Origin: Paragordius varius
Taxonomy: Eukaryota > Nematomorpha
Direction of reading: 5' to 3'
NCBI GenBank assembly: GCA_964247055.1
Contig: OZ176056.1
Coordinates: 5,828,001 to 5,892,000, forward strand
DNA: 64,000 bases
Part shown: positions 53,270 through 64,000 of the stretch, piece after piece
Numbering within the stretch: the stretch's first letter is position 1
How the letters are laid out: the number at the start of each line of letters is the position of its first letter
Notes under the pieces: generated by a model
Told to the model about the DNA's origin: nothing
The model's input: only the letters and a program-made list of their open reading frames with translations
The model's database searches: none
Position numbers and translations under genes: made by a program

Positions 53270-56200
53270 CTATCTTATAGATTTATCTGGTATCATATTT
53301 TGTTATCAGATTAACTAATTAATTTTTCTTTTTCCCAACAAAAATACTTTATTGATTTTATTTATTTCTTAATTTGTCAAGGATTTACAGAATTCCGTGA
53401 CTTATTTAATATATCTACACAATCGGTGTAAATTTTAGAGAGAAAAACTATTTATAATTATTAAAACAATTATTGCTTTTTAAAAATATATTAATTTTTT
53501 TTTTGACTAAACTTTTTGCCATTATCACCAGAAACCAGAATAAGTAGACTCTCGATCAATATTTAACCCAAATTTTAGCGGTTTTATTTTTATTAATTAA
53601 TCAACCAGATCTTAACAATTGTTAGCCGGTCAAGCGGTTTTAATGGCATGGTTATATTAATGCCTGCCACCTGAAATCATTTCAACGGCTTCGATTTAGT
53701 TTTGAAGAAAATGAAATTAAGTGGAATAAGTTTATGTTTGCTAAATTTAAGCTTTACAGGTAAAAAAACCGCTTTGGGAGAGCGAACGTTATTTTTCTAA
53801 ACGTTTCAAACTTAGAACTGACAAACTTTAAATTTTCAAACCAAGTTTTATTTTTTTGTAATATAGTTTTATTTTTTAAAAGAATTTTCCAAAAGTATTT
53901 ATTTTTTATTATTCCCAATCAGGGTAAAAATGAAATTCAAAAATAATCAAGTATTACTATTAGTACTAATAATATGGTTTGCAAAAAGGATCTCTGGTGC
54001 CCAATAATTACTTTAATTCCGTTTTCAAATATAAAAAATTACCCAACCAGCTCGGTTTTGGTTACCTTATTGGTCTAATTAAATGGGTTAAATAATAATC
54101 TTTGTTTAACACTTAATGACCTATTGGGGTGGTTATATCATATTTAAAATTTCAAAACAATAAGCATTGCACCATTAATATATGTTTTTAGCCTTTTAGG
54201 CGGATAGAAAATATTTTCTAAATATAAAATTGAGAATAATCAATTCCAACATTTTTGCCGCCATTTTTTATATCGTATATACAACAGGCGATAATGTATA
54301 TTTTGGAACATTCAAATTGAATACCAGCAAAATGATATTTAATTTTAATATCAGCTGTTGGTTTCGATCGTGTTTAATGTGGGCTCTAAAAGTTAAAAAA
54401 CTGTGGAAAATAGTTTTTTTCTTATGCACTAAGAGAGAGTTTGATAATAATTTTTAACCAAAACAACGCGTAAATGAGTAGTTTCTTTACCAAGCTCTGG
54501 GAATAAAAATATGTGGTGAAATGTTAAAAATATATATCTAACACGAATATTATTTAATTTAAAAAACACGGTGCACAGCAAAAAATAATTGTAAATGAAT
54601 ATATCATTCGATAGCTAAAAACTTGATATGATAGAAAAGAGTTATTTGATTTTCCTGTAATTAACAAAAAAAATCGCATATTAGGTCTTAAAATTATAAA
54701 CAATAGATGAAAACGTGTCTACAAAATTTAATGGTTTAAATATAACATAATGATAAATATAAACGCAAAACATTATCAAAAAAGATTTTAAATTTTTACG
54801 AGGGATAGCCCTTTGAATTTGATCATAGAAACTTGTTAATATGCGGTAAGAGATTTTAATTTTTATTAAAATAATCATATAATATATATATGGAGAGTGT
54901 TTATACAATATATCGGCTTCTAAAAAATTAAGATTTATATAAAGAAATTTAGATAATTTGAAAGCGGAAGTTTACTTTTGATGTCAAAATTTAGTTATAT
55001 ATTTAAAATTTTTATAGCGCAATCCGCCATTTTCGCGTATATATTTAGAGAACTAGCCTATTTAAGAAGGGCAAAAAATTTACGACTTTTGAAGCTTAGA
55101 TACAAAATTTGAAATTTAAAAATGTAGCTTTGCTTTATGTAGGTAGTTTGATATATTATAGTGGTATTTTTTGGAGCAAAGCATTTAGCTTTCACCAAAA
55201 AGTTTTTATAAAATGTTCGCAAATTTTGCCATTTTTACAGAGGACTTACCACAAAAGTGTAATAACTTTCATATATCTCGTAAGGAACCTAACCAAAACC
55301 ACCACGATAATCCTGATACATTATTTAGTTATTTATTTATATCCCCAGATTTTGGACGCAGTGTTATTCTATATAATTCGTTGATCTAAAGATGTTAAAC
55401 ACACATCAGTATTTAAATTTAATTTGTTTGTTTTTTGAATTTAAATTAAATTAAAATGTGTTTTTACAAATAATCCACTTTGGGATGAAGACAAACGAAT
55501 GTTTTGAACAGAATTATATTATACCAATAATGTGTCTTTTAATACCATAAAATAATACGCAACACAATTTTCATAACTAACTTTTTAAAAAATGCATTTT
55601 TCATAATATCTTTTTGGTGTCATAAATCAGCAGCCATATATTAAAAATTATCTTTACAAAACATTTGCCTTTATTTGAAAAAAACTAGCCCATTTTAGTT
55701 AAGACCAAAAATTTGGGATATTCGTAAAAGTAGAAATATATTTCTTAGACGACTTGTTAGGCCCAAAACGAAGAGTTTGATCACAATGCTGATGTTTCGA
55801 TCAGAAAATATATATTTGATATTGCACATATAAAATTCAAAATGTCTAATTTTTTATTTCATTATTTTAATTTATTTTAGAAATATAAGAAAAAACTGAT
55901 TTCAAAACAAAAATGAGGCTAATTTAATATCGATTTTCTTAAATTAAATACGGTACATTAAGTTTTAATAAATACTCCATATTTAATATTTTTTAACTTA
56001 TATAAAAATTTTCAAATTAATTTTTGATGATCATATTCAACGAGCTAATAAATCTGTGGAGTTCGAACTTAAAAACCTAGAGTACAAATTCATGAGATTT
56101 AATGGTTTTAAATATTTATTTGTATTGAATATTACCCGTTACCGGACGGTTCACACATACTCATATTAACACCCCATATCAAGTATAGGAATCGCATTTA

Positions 56201-59200
56201 AAATGGATTCAGTGGTATAAATTATATAAGCTTTTGCAATTAAATTAGAGTAATGCTTAAATTAAACCAAAATTATTTTATAATATATAATATAAAATTA
56301 AAAACACAAGTCCGAGTAAAACGGAACGGAAACATCCAAATTTAAATTGCATAAACTATTTATTATACAATTAGAAAAATAAATCTGCCAATTATAGATT
56401 AATATATGATCGCTATAAAATTAATCATTACAGATAAATAGGGTCTTATATGTTTTATTATTAAAATACCGATTGGAATTTTGAATAATCCTTTTAGGGG
56501 TGGTCGTTGAGTTGAATTGGCCCTCAAAAAGGCCAAAAGTGGGATAATGATATAATAAATCCAGAAAAATAAATTCATAAATAATTTGTATAATTAAAAT
56601 TTTATTTTGTGCATAACATATTTAAAGGACAAATAAATACTTCATGTTTTTTGGTAATTGTATGTTTGAAGAAAAAAAATAAATTTTAAAAAAAAACTAC
56701 AAATTCAATGTTTTATCAACTTTGTGCATTATGTGTATTAATATTATTGGTCCATATTAACGTTATGTCACATCACATTTAATAAAAGATATCTTTTGAA
56801 CGTAATGTGTGCTAATGCAAAAAAGCAAACTGGACATCATAAGCTCCAACTTTTATCTATCAATGCCATCATTCAAATAATAAAAACAGTTAAGAAATTT
56901 ACTAACATATCTATAGAAATACATATATTTATAAAAACTATGCGATTTTTAATGTTTTGTTGTCTATAAAAAATGGTAGTTTGGGAACAGGTATAAATAA
57001 CATACAATATAATTTTTATTGGTTTTTTCTATGGAAATATTTTATTACTTTTAATTAAAATAAAAATATGTAAAATATTTAATATAAGGAGCTTGGTAAT
57101 ATTTTTAACGTTTTTTTCATTCATGTATGTATATTTTAAATTTACATTTAAATGAAAAATTTTACATCTTGATTCCTTGGCTAGTTACTTATTCCCTGTA
57201 GTATAAATTCAATGTCATATTTTAAATCCAAGATAGAATCTGCAATGGTAATATATTGACCACAATTGTAAAATTGTATAATACAGAATTAAATTTTCAT
57301 TTTATCAGGATGAAACATATAATCTATAGGGGTGGCTTTTGGACAAAATATATAACTATTCTAAAAAATAGAGCTAATTGCACTCAACTAACAAATAATA
57401 AAAGTTTTTTTTGTTGTCGTCATTTTAATAGTGTCCGCTTAAGGTTCAAAAAAGTACACAGTTATTAAATATTGGAATAAATTAAGGATATTTTTTGATT
57501 AAATATTTACACAGTCACCACATCTTCATTAATATTCAGTGTAAAAAATACAAAAGCATTTGCAGTTATGTGATATATTTTTTTGATATAGCTTCATTTT
57601 TAGGATTTTTTTGTTTTTAAAACGGAAATCCAACGAAAATGCTTTAAAACAAAATTAGCCCCTTAAACACTTCATAATGCCATATAATATATAATCGTTC
57701 AATTTATATTCTGCAATTTATAGTAAAGGATAGCAAATAATTTCATGACAATAAATTAATCATTGCAGGACGCTTTGCAGGCCGCATTTACATATATGGA
57801 TATTAACAAATATTTTGGATTTCAAACATAAGTCTGTAAAAACTACTATTTGTTTTAACAATTTCCGCAAGTTCATTCCCAAAATTCATAAGACATATTC
57901 AGAAAATTTGTTTAAAAAAATTTTAAGTTATTGTAAAATTTTGTTTTTGAAATTTCTCGCAGGCTACAAAAATATTTTGGGGCCGCACGATATTTTATTC
58001 TTTATTATCTTGAGTAGTAACTATAAAGTTTTATTTACAATATCAATCATTGGATTTAAGATTCTGACAATGTTAAGGATTTATGTATTGTGCATCTTTT
58101 GAGATAATATGCTAAATTTTTAGTAATAATTTAAATAAAAAATAATCATAAATTACAATTTATATATTGTCTAAGCAAAATTTAAATTCATTTTCATTAA
58201 AGACTCTATTAAATAACTAAAGCCCAATTAGTAGGATGATATATTGGAGAAATAGTCTACCCTATCATATGATATATAGCTCTTTTACTTTTTAAAAATC
58301 TGAGGTACGGTTAAATTAGGTCGGCTATAAAACTAAAAAGATATAAAATAGGGTCATGGATCTTTCATAGCTAGTGAAGTTGTAAAATTTGAATAAGCGT
58401 ACAAATTTATTATTTGTTGTCCAAAAAGTTAAATGAATATAGTAAATATTTATCTTAAATATGGTAAATTATATAAGTATATATATATATAACCAAAATG
58501 AAAATCTATTGCATTAGGGTCGATAGAACCTAAAAATCATGGATAATAAATCTTAAAATTGGCTAGAATGCCAATTATATTATATTTTAATTATTTACTT
58601 TTTAAAGATAAAGTCAAATAGTGCTTATTTAAAGGTCATTCCATATGATATTTTTAAAAGCTAACATGTGTTTTTATATTTTAACACCGAAAATTCTGGA
58701 ATAGAATCATATGATTTGTTTTCGCAATACTAACATGCCATTGATGAAAATCATTTTTCTCCAATAATACAATATAGCCCTCCTGTGTTTTAGTTTTATA
58801 TGATTATATGAAATGCAAAATTTATTATATATAATAAACAGAGACGTGTTTATATTATACAGGTTAGCACTAACCGGGAATTTTTTGGAAAGAATTAAAT
58901 TGGCAACAGTAAAACTGGAACTAGGTGTTGCAAAGCAAGAAAAAAGCTAGTTTAGAATGATTCTTTTAATATATAATTATACACAAGACAAACATTTATG
59001 GTTATATAAAATCATCGCTAAAATAAACATCATATTCGTAGAGTGAATATACATTATAGTGCCCACAAAAAATATTAAAAATATGTGCAGGATTATCTTT
59101 TGGTATAAAGGCTTACGAGTGTATCTTAAAATCACAAAATTTTTGCACGTTTTGTTAAATAAAGATTTTTTGGTGAAAACTAAATGCTACCTTTCAAAAA

Positions 59201-60200
59201 AATATCATTAAAGTATATGATATACTATATTTAAGAATCAAATTTAAAATTGATATGAGCTCAGAATTATTATTGTGACCAGTCCGAAATGTTAGGAAAC
59301 GGTAAAAAAACATATTAATTTATATAATATAATTTGATTATACTAAAGATGAATCACCTCAAAATTGCAATTAAAAGGTAAGGTTTAAAATTTGGGGGAT
59401 TCTAAAAAATATGTGAAAAAATTAATAGGAATATTTAGCAGAATTATATAAAAAATGCAAATTTATGATTGCAAGCGTTTTTTGACAGTTTCCATAATGC
59501 CTCCATATGGTATAAAGTAAGCTTCAACAAAATATTGCTATAAATTCAATCTTTACGCATTTTTTGATACAGAAATTTTTGATGATACAATTTGGCCTAT
59601 ATTAAAACTTTATTGCGCAATCTCGGCCCTTTCGTGTTCTTTAAGAATTTCTTATTAAATCTCGCAATTTTGATTTGAAAACGTAATTGTAGGTTTAACA
59701 TAATTTTGATATGTATATATGACTTTTTGTTGTCATGACAAAAATATTTGCCATTGATTCTGAGCAACAAAGAATTATTTATTCATGAATAAATATTAAA
59801 CCACCTACGTTGGGCTAATGGACTATACCGAAACTTGGCTGGTATTTTTTAAACCTAAACCAGATTGATTCAATCTTGTAGTTTTATTAATCTTTCTGAT
59901 AAAAAGTTTAAAACTCAATAAACCTTATAATTTTAAATTATATGTTTAAGAAACCCCTTTTCAAAACTAATTTTTTCTTTTTAAACATTACAAAAAACTT
60001 ATTAATTGCAGAAATAAAAACGGTCCATTCTTCATTACAACAGTTCCATTTGATTTCATTATAAAATATTCTGAAATCAAAGTGGGTAATACACTTTTAA
60101 ATAATTAAAAAATATAACCCAGACCATATTCACTTATATAACTGCTTTGAAATCGGTAATCTTTGGATAGGGTTTGAGTTTTAAATAAACAAATTAGGGG
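53270..60200. other. Intergenic AT-rich region between receptor and its inverted copy
   Basis: Apart from the candidate exon above, no convincing coding segment was found. The open frames here are short, of biased AT-rich composition and lack splice support. Around 57,765-57,995 a 'caggccgcatt' block and a 'ggggccgcac' block resemble the hAT-type element at 9,309. Confidence 0.5.
53711..53759 (+). other. Candidate signal-peptide exon on the + strand
   Basis: ATG opens 'MKLSGISLCLLNLSFT' plus one base, then a donor GTAAAA, phase 1. The phase matches the first receptor-like exon of the inverted + copy at 60,566 (which needs one incoming base) and mimics exon 1 of the peptide gene at 2634. It may be the lost first exon of the decayed receptor copy, the first exon of an unseen peptide gene, or chance. 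Confidence 0.25.
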
Positions 60201-60389
60201 CCGTTAATTTATAATTAAAACAGTTACTTATGTCTTTAATATATGGCCTATTATTTTGTTACCTCTTTTTTAATTCGGTAGAAATTATAATGGTAAAAAG
60301 TGTATTCTAGAAAAAAACATGGAATGATTTTTATAATAGGTAATTTAAAATATCAAATTTATTTTTATCTGTTTTCACTTTACGTACAA

Positions 60390-62775
60390 TGTCCGATTAT
60401 GTAGATATTAAGTCACGGAATATGATAGATAATCCTTAAAACAAATTTAAGGATAACTAAAATCAATAAACTGTTACCTATGGAAAGAATAAGTTAATTA
60501 GTTAATCTCATAACTTAATATGATACTAGATACAATGATAAAATGTGTCTGTATTCAATTTTAAGCGCGTTGTTTAAGGCCAAAAAGTATGAAAATGTAA
60601 ATGCTCTTAGTAGGGGTTAACGCGCAGCTAAAAAAAATTTTACGGCCCACGAAAAATTAAATAAAAAACAAATAAAAAATATCTCTGTGAAAATTATATC
60701 AATTACTTTAAATATTATTTTTACTTAGTAATTAATTCAAAATCATATCCATTTAATTATTAAAATAATTAATTGTTCGGTAAAGAGTTATTTTAATGCC
60801 GTTTAAATTATATGTAACACATATCACCCTTAATTGGAATTGGTAAAATACTATGAGTTAATTTCAAAAATTATTAAATTTTTTTAGTCGTAAACTGTAA
60901 AATTAGGTATACTTTTTATTGAAGAACGTAACTTCCTAAATAAATATTATATCATACCAAAATTTGCCAAGGCAATATACAATAAATAAAAAATTTGGGA
61001 GAAACATTGTCGTATTACAGTAGAGGATAGAAAAACAACAAAATGTATTTTGTTGTCCATTTGTTTTATTTGCTCAATGGGGCCAGTCTATTTTTTGAGC
61101 TGAAAATTCGGCCCTTAACGCTATTTGTATTGAGCACCCCTGCTATAAAGCATGCCCTAACTCTTCACACAATTCCCATTTATATTAGTTGATAGGATCC
61201 AGTTAATCTAATCATATAACGCTATAATATAATCAACTACTATTGTAATTTATTGATACATAATAAATGACATACTAATATTTTTGTGTTTATGTAATGT
61301 GTCAAATACTAGAAAATGGCCGATCATCAGTATTTATTTGGGTTTTTCTAGCAAAATTTAATTTATCCTATAACCGCGGTATATGCTGAATTAAATTTTC
61401 GAATATTGGCTTCAGAGCTTACTAAGACGACACAATTAATGCAGATGCCATATTAGATTTAGTACAATATTACGATTGGGAGCAAATCCTATATGAGTGT
61501 GAGAAAGGTTTATATTTTTATTTTACCATATCTTTTTTGATCTTATGCGTTTTGTTTTGGCCCAAATTGGAAATAAGATTTTTTATACAAATTTATGTTT
61601 TCATGGAATCATAAACTTACAACACTCGTCAAAGAAAGAGCGGATGATTACATAAATACGTTTGCAGCTAATAATTGTTTAATAGACCCTAAAATTCAAA
61701 ATAAAAATGCAAAAATAGAGATGAGGTTGCTTAGATACATACAGTTATAAGTTGATACAAAAAATGGGCATGAATCGACTTCGTTATCATTTTGATTATA
61801 CAATGATTAAATTTAATTTTGAAGAGTATAAAATAAAAATTTTATTGATTTTTTCACACAGTTATTCGCTGTGTTTACCATTTTGTGATGATATGCTACC
61901 AAATATTTGTTATATTCAACAAATATTTAATTCAATTAGTTTTTTCTTTAAGAAAAATGATATTAAATTTTTTGCGTAGGATTTATTTAGTGCATCATGC
62001 TATATCCCAACCAATTATCGAATTATTACATTATATTTCCGTATTTAGGATATAAGAATTTAGATTTCACTGACTTCCGTGGAGCCAATGTATTTGGATT
62101 TTCTTTCTTTCGTCAACTGATAATTATAAGAAATGCCATAGTAATGCAATAAATAGCTATCACAATATCACTTAAATTATAAAACATTAACATGACCTCA
62201 AAAGTCTGATTGTTTTAATATATTAAAATTTTTGATAAGAGTCAATTCTAATAAATGAGATAGTATTAAAAAATGAGTACTTAATTGACATAACAGTTGA
62301 AATAGTTGATTTTACATTTCGCTTGCATTCGCCAATAAAAGAATTTATATATCTGAAGATAAACTTGAATTGCCTCAGCCAATGAAAAGAAAGCTGTGCA
62401 AATATCAATATACACTTCTTATTCAACGACACTCCAACAGCACGCAAAGCCTGGTTAAAGCATTTACGACTGCAAGAAATTATACTTTAACAGTAAAAAT
62501 TTTCTTTTTTTATATAAATGATAGATATGTCCAAAAATAATTAAATGTATTGATAAAAACGAAAAAAGTAGACCTTTTTTCCTGTAAATTTATGGTGTTA
62601 TCTATCAAATATAATTAAATTAGAAAAAACTATTTAATCTCTCTTCTTTATGTGTTTTTTAAACTGTTTTTATAATTAAAAATTTGACATGACACCAAAA
62701 AAACGGTGTTTTCTTTTTGGCAAATTTTTCCTGGCTTATAAATACGTCATAGAATCAAGCAAGATGTTTATCCTC
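60390..62775 (+). pseudogene. Inverted partial copy of the glutamate receptor gene
   Basis: Plus-strand sequence follows the 5' half of the minus-strand receptor exon by exon and intron by intron. Upstream flank: 'ttatgtagatattaagtcacg' matches the receptor's 5' flank near 53,415. Exon 1 starts at 60,566 and resumes after an insertion at 61,142 ('ataaagcatgccctaactct'). Exon 2 (61,295-61,513) has 'ILASELTKTTQ' and 'DLVQYYDWEQILYE'. Exon 3 (61,620-61,800) has 'TLVKERADD' and 'KMGMNRLRYHF'. Exon 4 (62,041-62,130) has 'NLDFTDFRGANVFGFSF'. Exon 5 (about 62,305-62,490) has 'RLHSPIKEF'. The copy stops just inside exon 6 (62,762-62,775). Exon 2 has an internal deletion with a stop, exon 3 is frame-shifted, and exon 1 is split. 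Retained introns show DNA-level duplication, not retroposition. There is no ligand-binding or pore part. Confidence 0.85.
60603..61149. mobile_element. hAT-like insertion inside exon 1 of the receptor pseudogene
   Basis: The 531-bp insert (60,611-61,141) starts 'taggggttaacgcgcagc' and ends 'gagcacccct', with 'cggcccacg' and 'tcggccctt' blocks near the ends. The intact receptor has 'gctttaaagc' at the matching point. Here the flanks read GCTCTTAG and GCTATAAA, both derivable from one decayed 8-bp target duplication. Homology to receptor exon 1 continues on both sides, which defines the insertion borders independently. Confidence 0.75.
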
Positions 62776-64000
62776 ATAAATGTGAAAATAAGTTTAAAAA
62801 TAACTTTAGAAAAGTTATTTTTACATCAAAATATATTAAAAAAACCACTGAAAAAAAATTAAAACTTTTTTCCTTTATGTTAAATTAATAATCTACCATT
62901 TGTAGAGTTATGGAAATTAAGCTCACCTGATTCACTCTTATTTTCTTTTGATACTAATTTTATTTTAAATAAGGTCTTAAATTTATATAATTATATTTAT
63001 GAAATATATCTATGAGGTTTCAATTTTTCTGTAGAATGCCCATTACCTCTAAGTATAGAATTAAGCAATTACGCATGATTGAGATAAATAGGCCGTTAAA
63101 GATTCATGTATAATTTGTATACTTTTTTGAACAAAACACCGAATCCAGCATGTTAAAATTTAAGAAGAAAATAATTAAAGACAAAACATAAAAATATTTT
63201 ACAAAAAAACCAATTTTATAAATATCCTTTAACGATAAAATTAAAATAGCCTACTGAAATTTTTTCATAGTGCCACACCGCTAATGATTCAAACGAATTT
63301 TGACATTATTGCGCCATCAATAATCAAATATGTATTTTGGCGAATAACTTCTTAAAAAACTCTAAAGTATTAGTTCTTAGAATCTGTTGAATTCAATGTA
63401 TATTAAGTAAATTTAGTGCCTCAACATATCTCAAATCATAAATAGTGACCTTTAAGTCACTCTAATTACTGATGATTTTAGTTGCAATCCTTTTAAAAGA
63501 AAATTTATTGAGAATACAAAATCTTGGCAAAATCAATTAAAAATAAATCCCAGCCATAGTATTTGATTTTCCACTTTCTTTAGCTTCCATCCTAGATCCA
63601 TTATTTGCTACTTCTGCATATTATAAAATACATACTATATAATTGCTATATCTAAGTTAATATATATTGCTAAGTTGATCATAAATGTAGTTATTATAAT
63701 TTAGAGACAACCCACTATATCTCTTAATCGGTAAATATATAATCTCAAAATAATAATTTTTAGCAATCGGCTATTTTTAAATAATTTGATATAATTTTTT
63801 ACAACATGTAAGTAAAGTGGTGAACATCAGATGGTTAAATAATTCACATTTTTTAATTTAATAATTTGGCTAATTTTGTTGAAAAAGCTTTCATATAATA
63901 TATAAAATAAAGTGTAATATCCATCAGATTGAAATAATTAAAAATTAAATTTTATTTTTTGAATATAATCGAACTTTCATCAAAATTATTTAAAGAATTT
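62776..64000. other. AT-rich sequence, no gene seen
   Basis: Beyond the breakpoint of the receptor copy no further receptor homology, splice-bounded coding segment or recognised repeat was found to the window end. Confidence 0.55.

Noticed and set aside
53931-54008. Leader-like plus-strand frame beginning MKFKNNQVLLLVLIIW
   Set aside because: It stops after 25 codons and any donor (GTGCCC) is weak; not enough to call an exon.
55109-55384. 91-codon open frame on the plus strand
   Set aside because: Low-complexity hydrophobic translation from AT-rich DNA, and its end overlaps the dispersed 'ggacgcagtg' terminus.
57815-58102. 95-codon open frame on the plus strand
   Set aside because: AT-rich composition, no homology I recognise, no splice partners, and a repeat-like 'ggccgc' context.

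Overview
The window is AT-rich (about three quarters A+T by eye) animal nuclear DNA. Host genes are cut into many small exons with GT/AG borders. Between and inside them lie Ty3/Gypsy fossils, RTE-like LINEs, a Penelope-like element, hAT-type and TA-targeting non-autonomous elements, a tRNA-derived SINE and several palindromic fold-back repeats. A kainate-type glutamate receptor shows a bilaterian-type animal. The mix of short and long introns and repeat families fits an arthropod best, but that placement is inference.

Layout. 1-1.4 kb: edge of a Gypsy fossil. 2.6-7.1 kb (+): a small secreted-peptide gene whose three exons join in perfect phase, with an alternative terminal exon; its first intron holds a tandem array and a 1.2-kb fold-back element. 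7.4-21.7 kb (-): about fourteen spliced coding segments of one or two unrecognised host genes, interrupted by a Penelope-like element in inverted arrangement and a second fold-back copy. 21.9-28.2 kb: two Gypsy fossils head to head, forming a large inverted repeat. 28.9-41.7 kb (-): a divergent DENN-domain gene with two LINE copies in one intron. 43.9-46.8 kb: two hAT-type elements with 8-bp target duplications, one carrying a nested repeat. 46.9-53.2 kb (-): a kainate-type ionotropic glutamate receptor, reconstructable almost end to end. 60.2-62.8 kb (+): an inverted, decayed segmental copy of the receptor's 5' half, with a hAT-like insertion inside its first exon. The remainder (42-43.8, 53.3-60.2, 62.8-64 kb) shows no convincing genes.

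The host genes do not form an obvious pathway: a synaptic ion channel, a DENN protein (family role: Rab GTPase exchange), an unknown protein and a secreted cysteine peptide. Most structural interest lies in inverted duplications, which recur at every scale from 165 bp to several kb.
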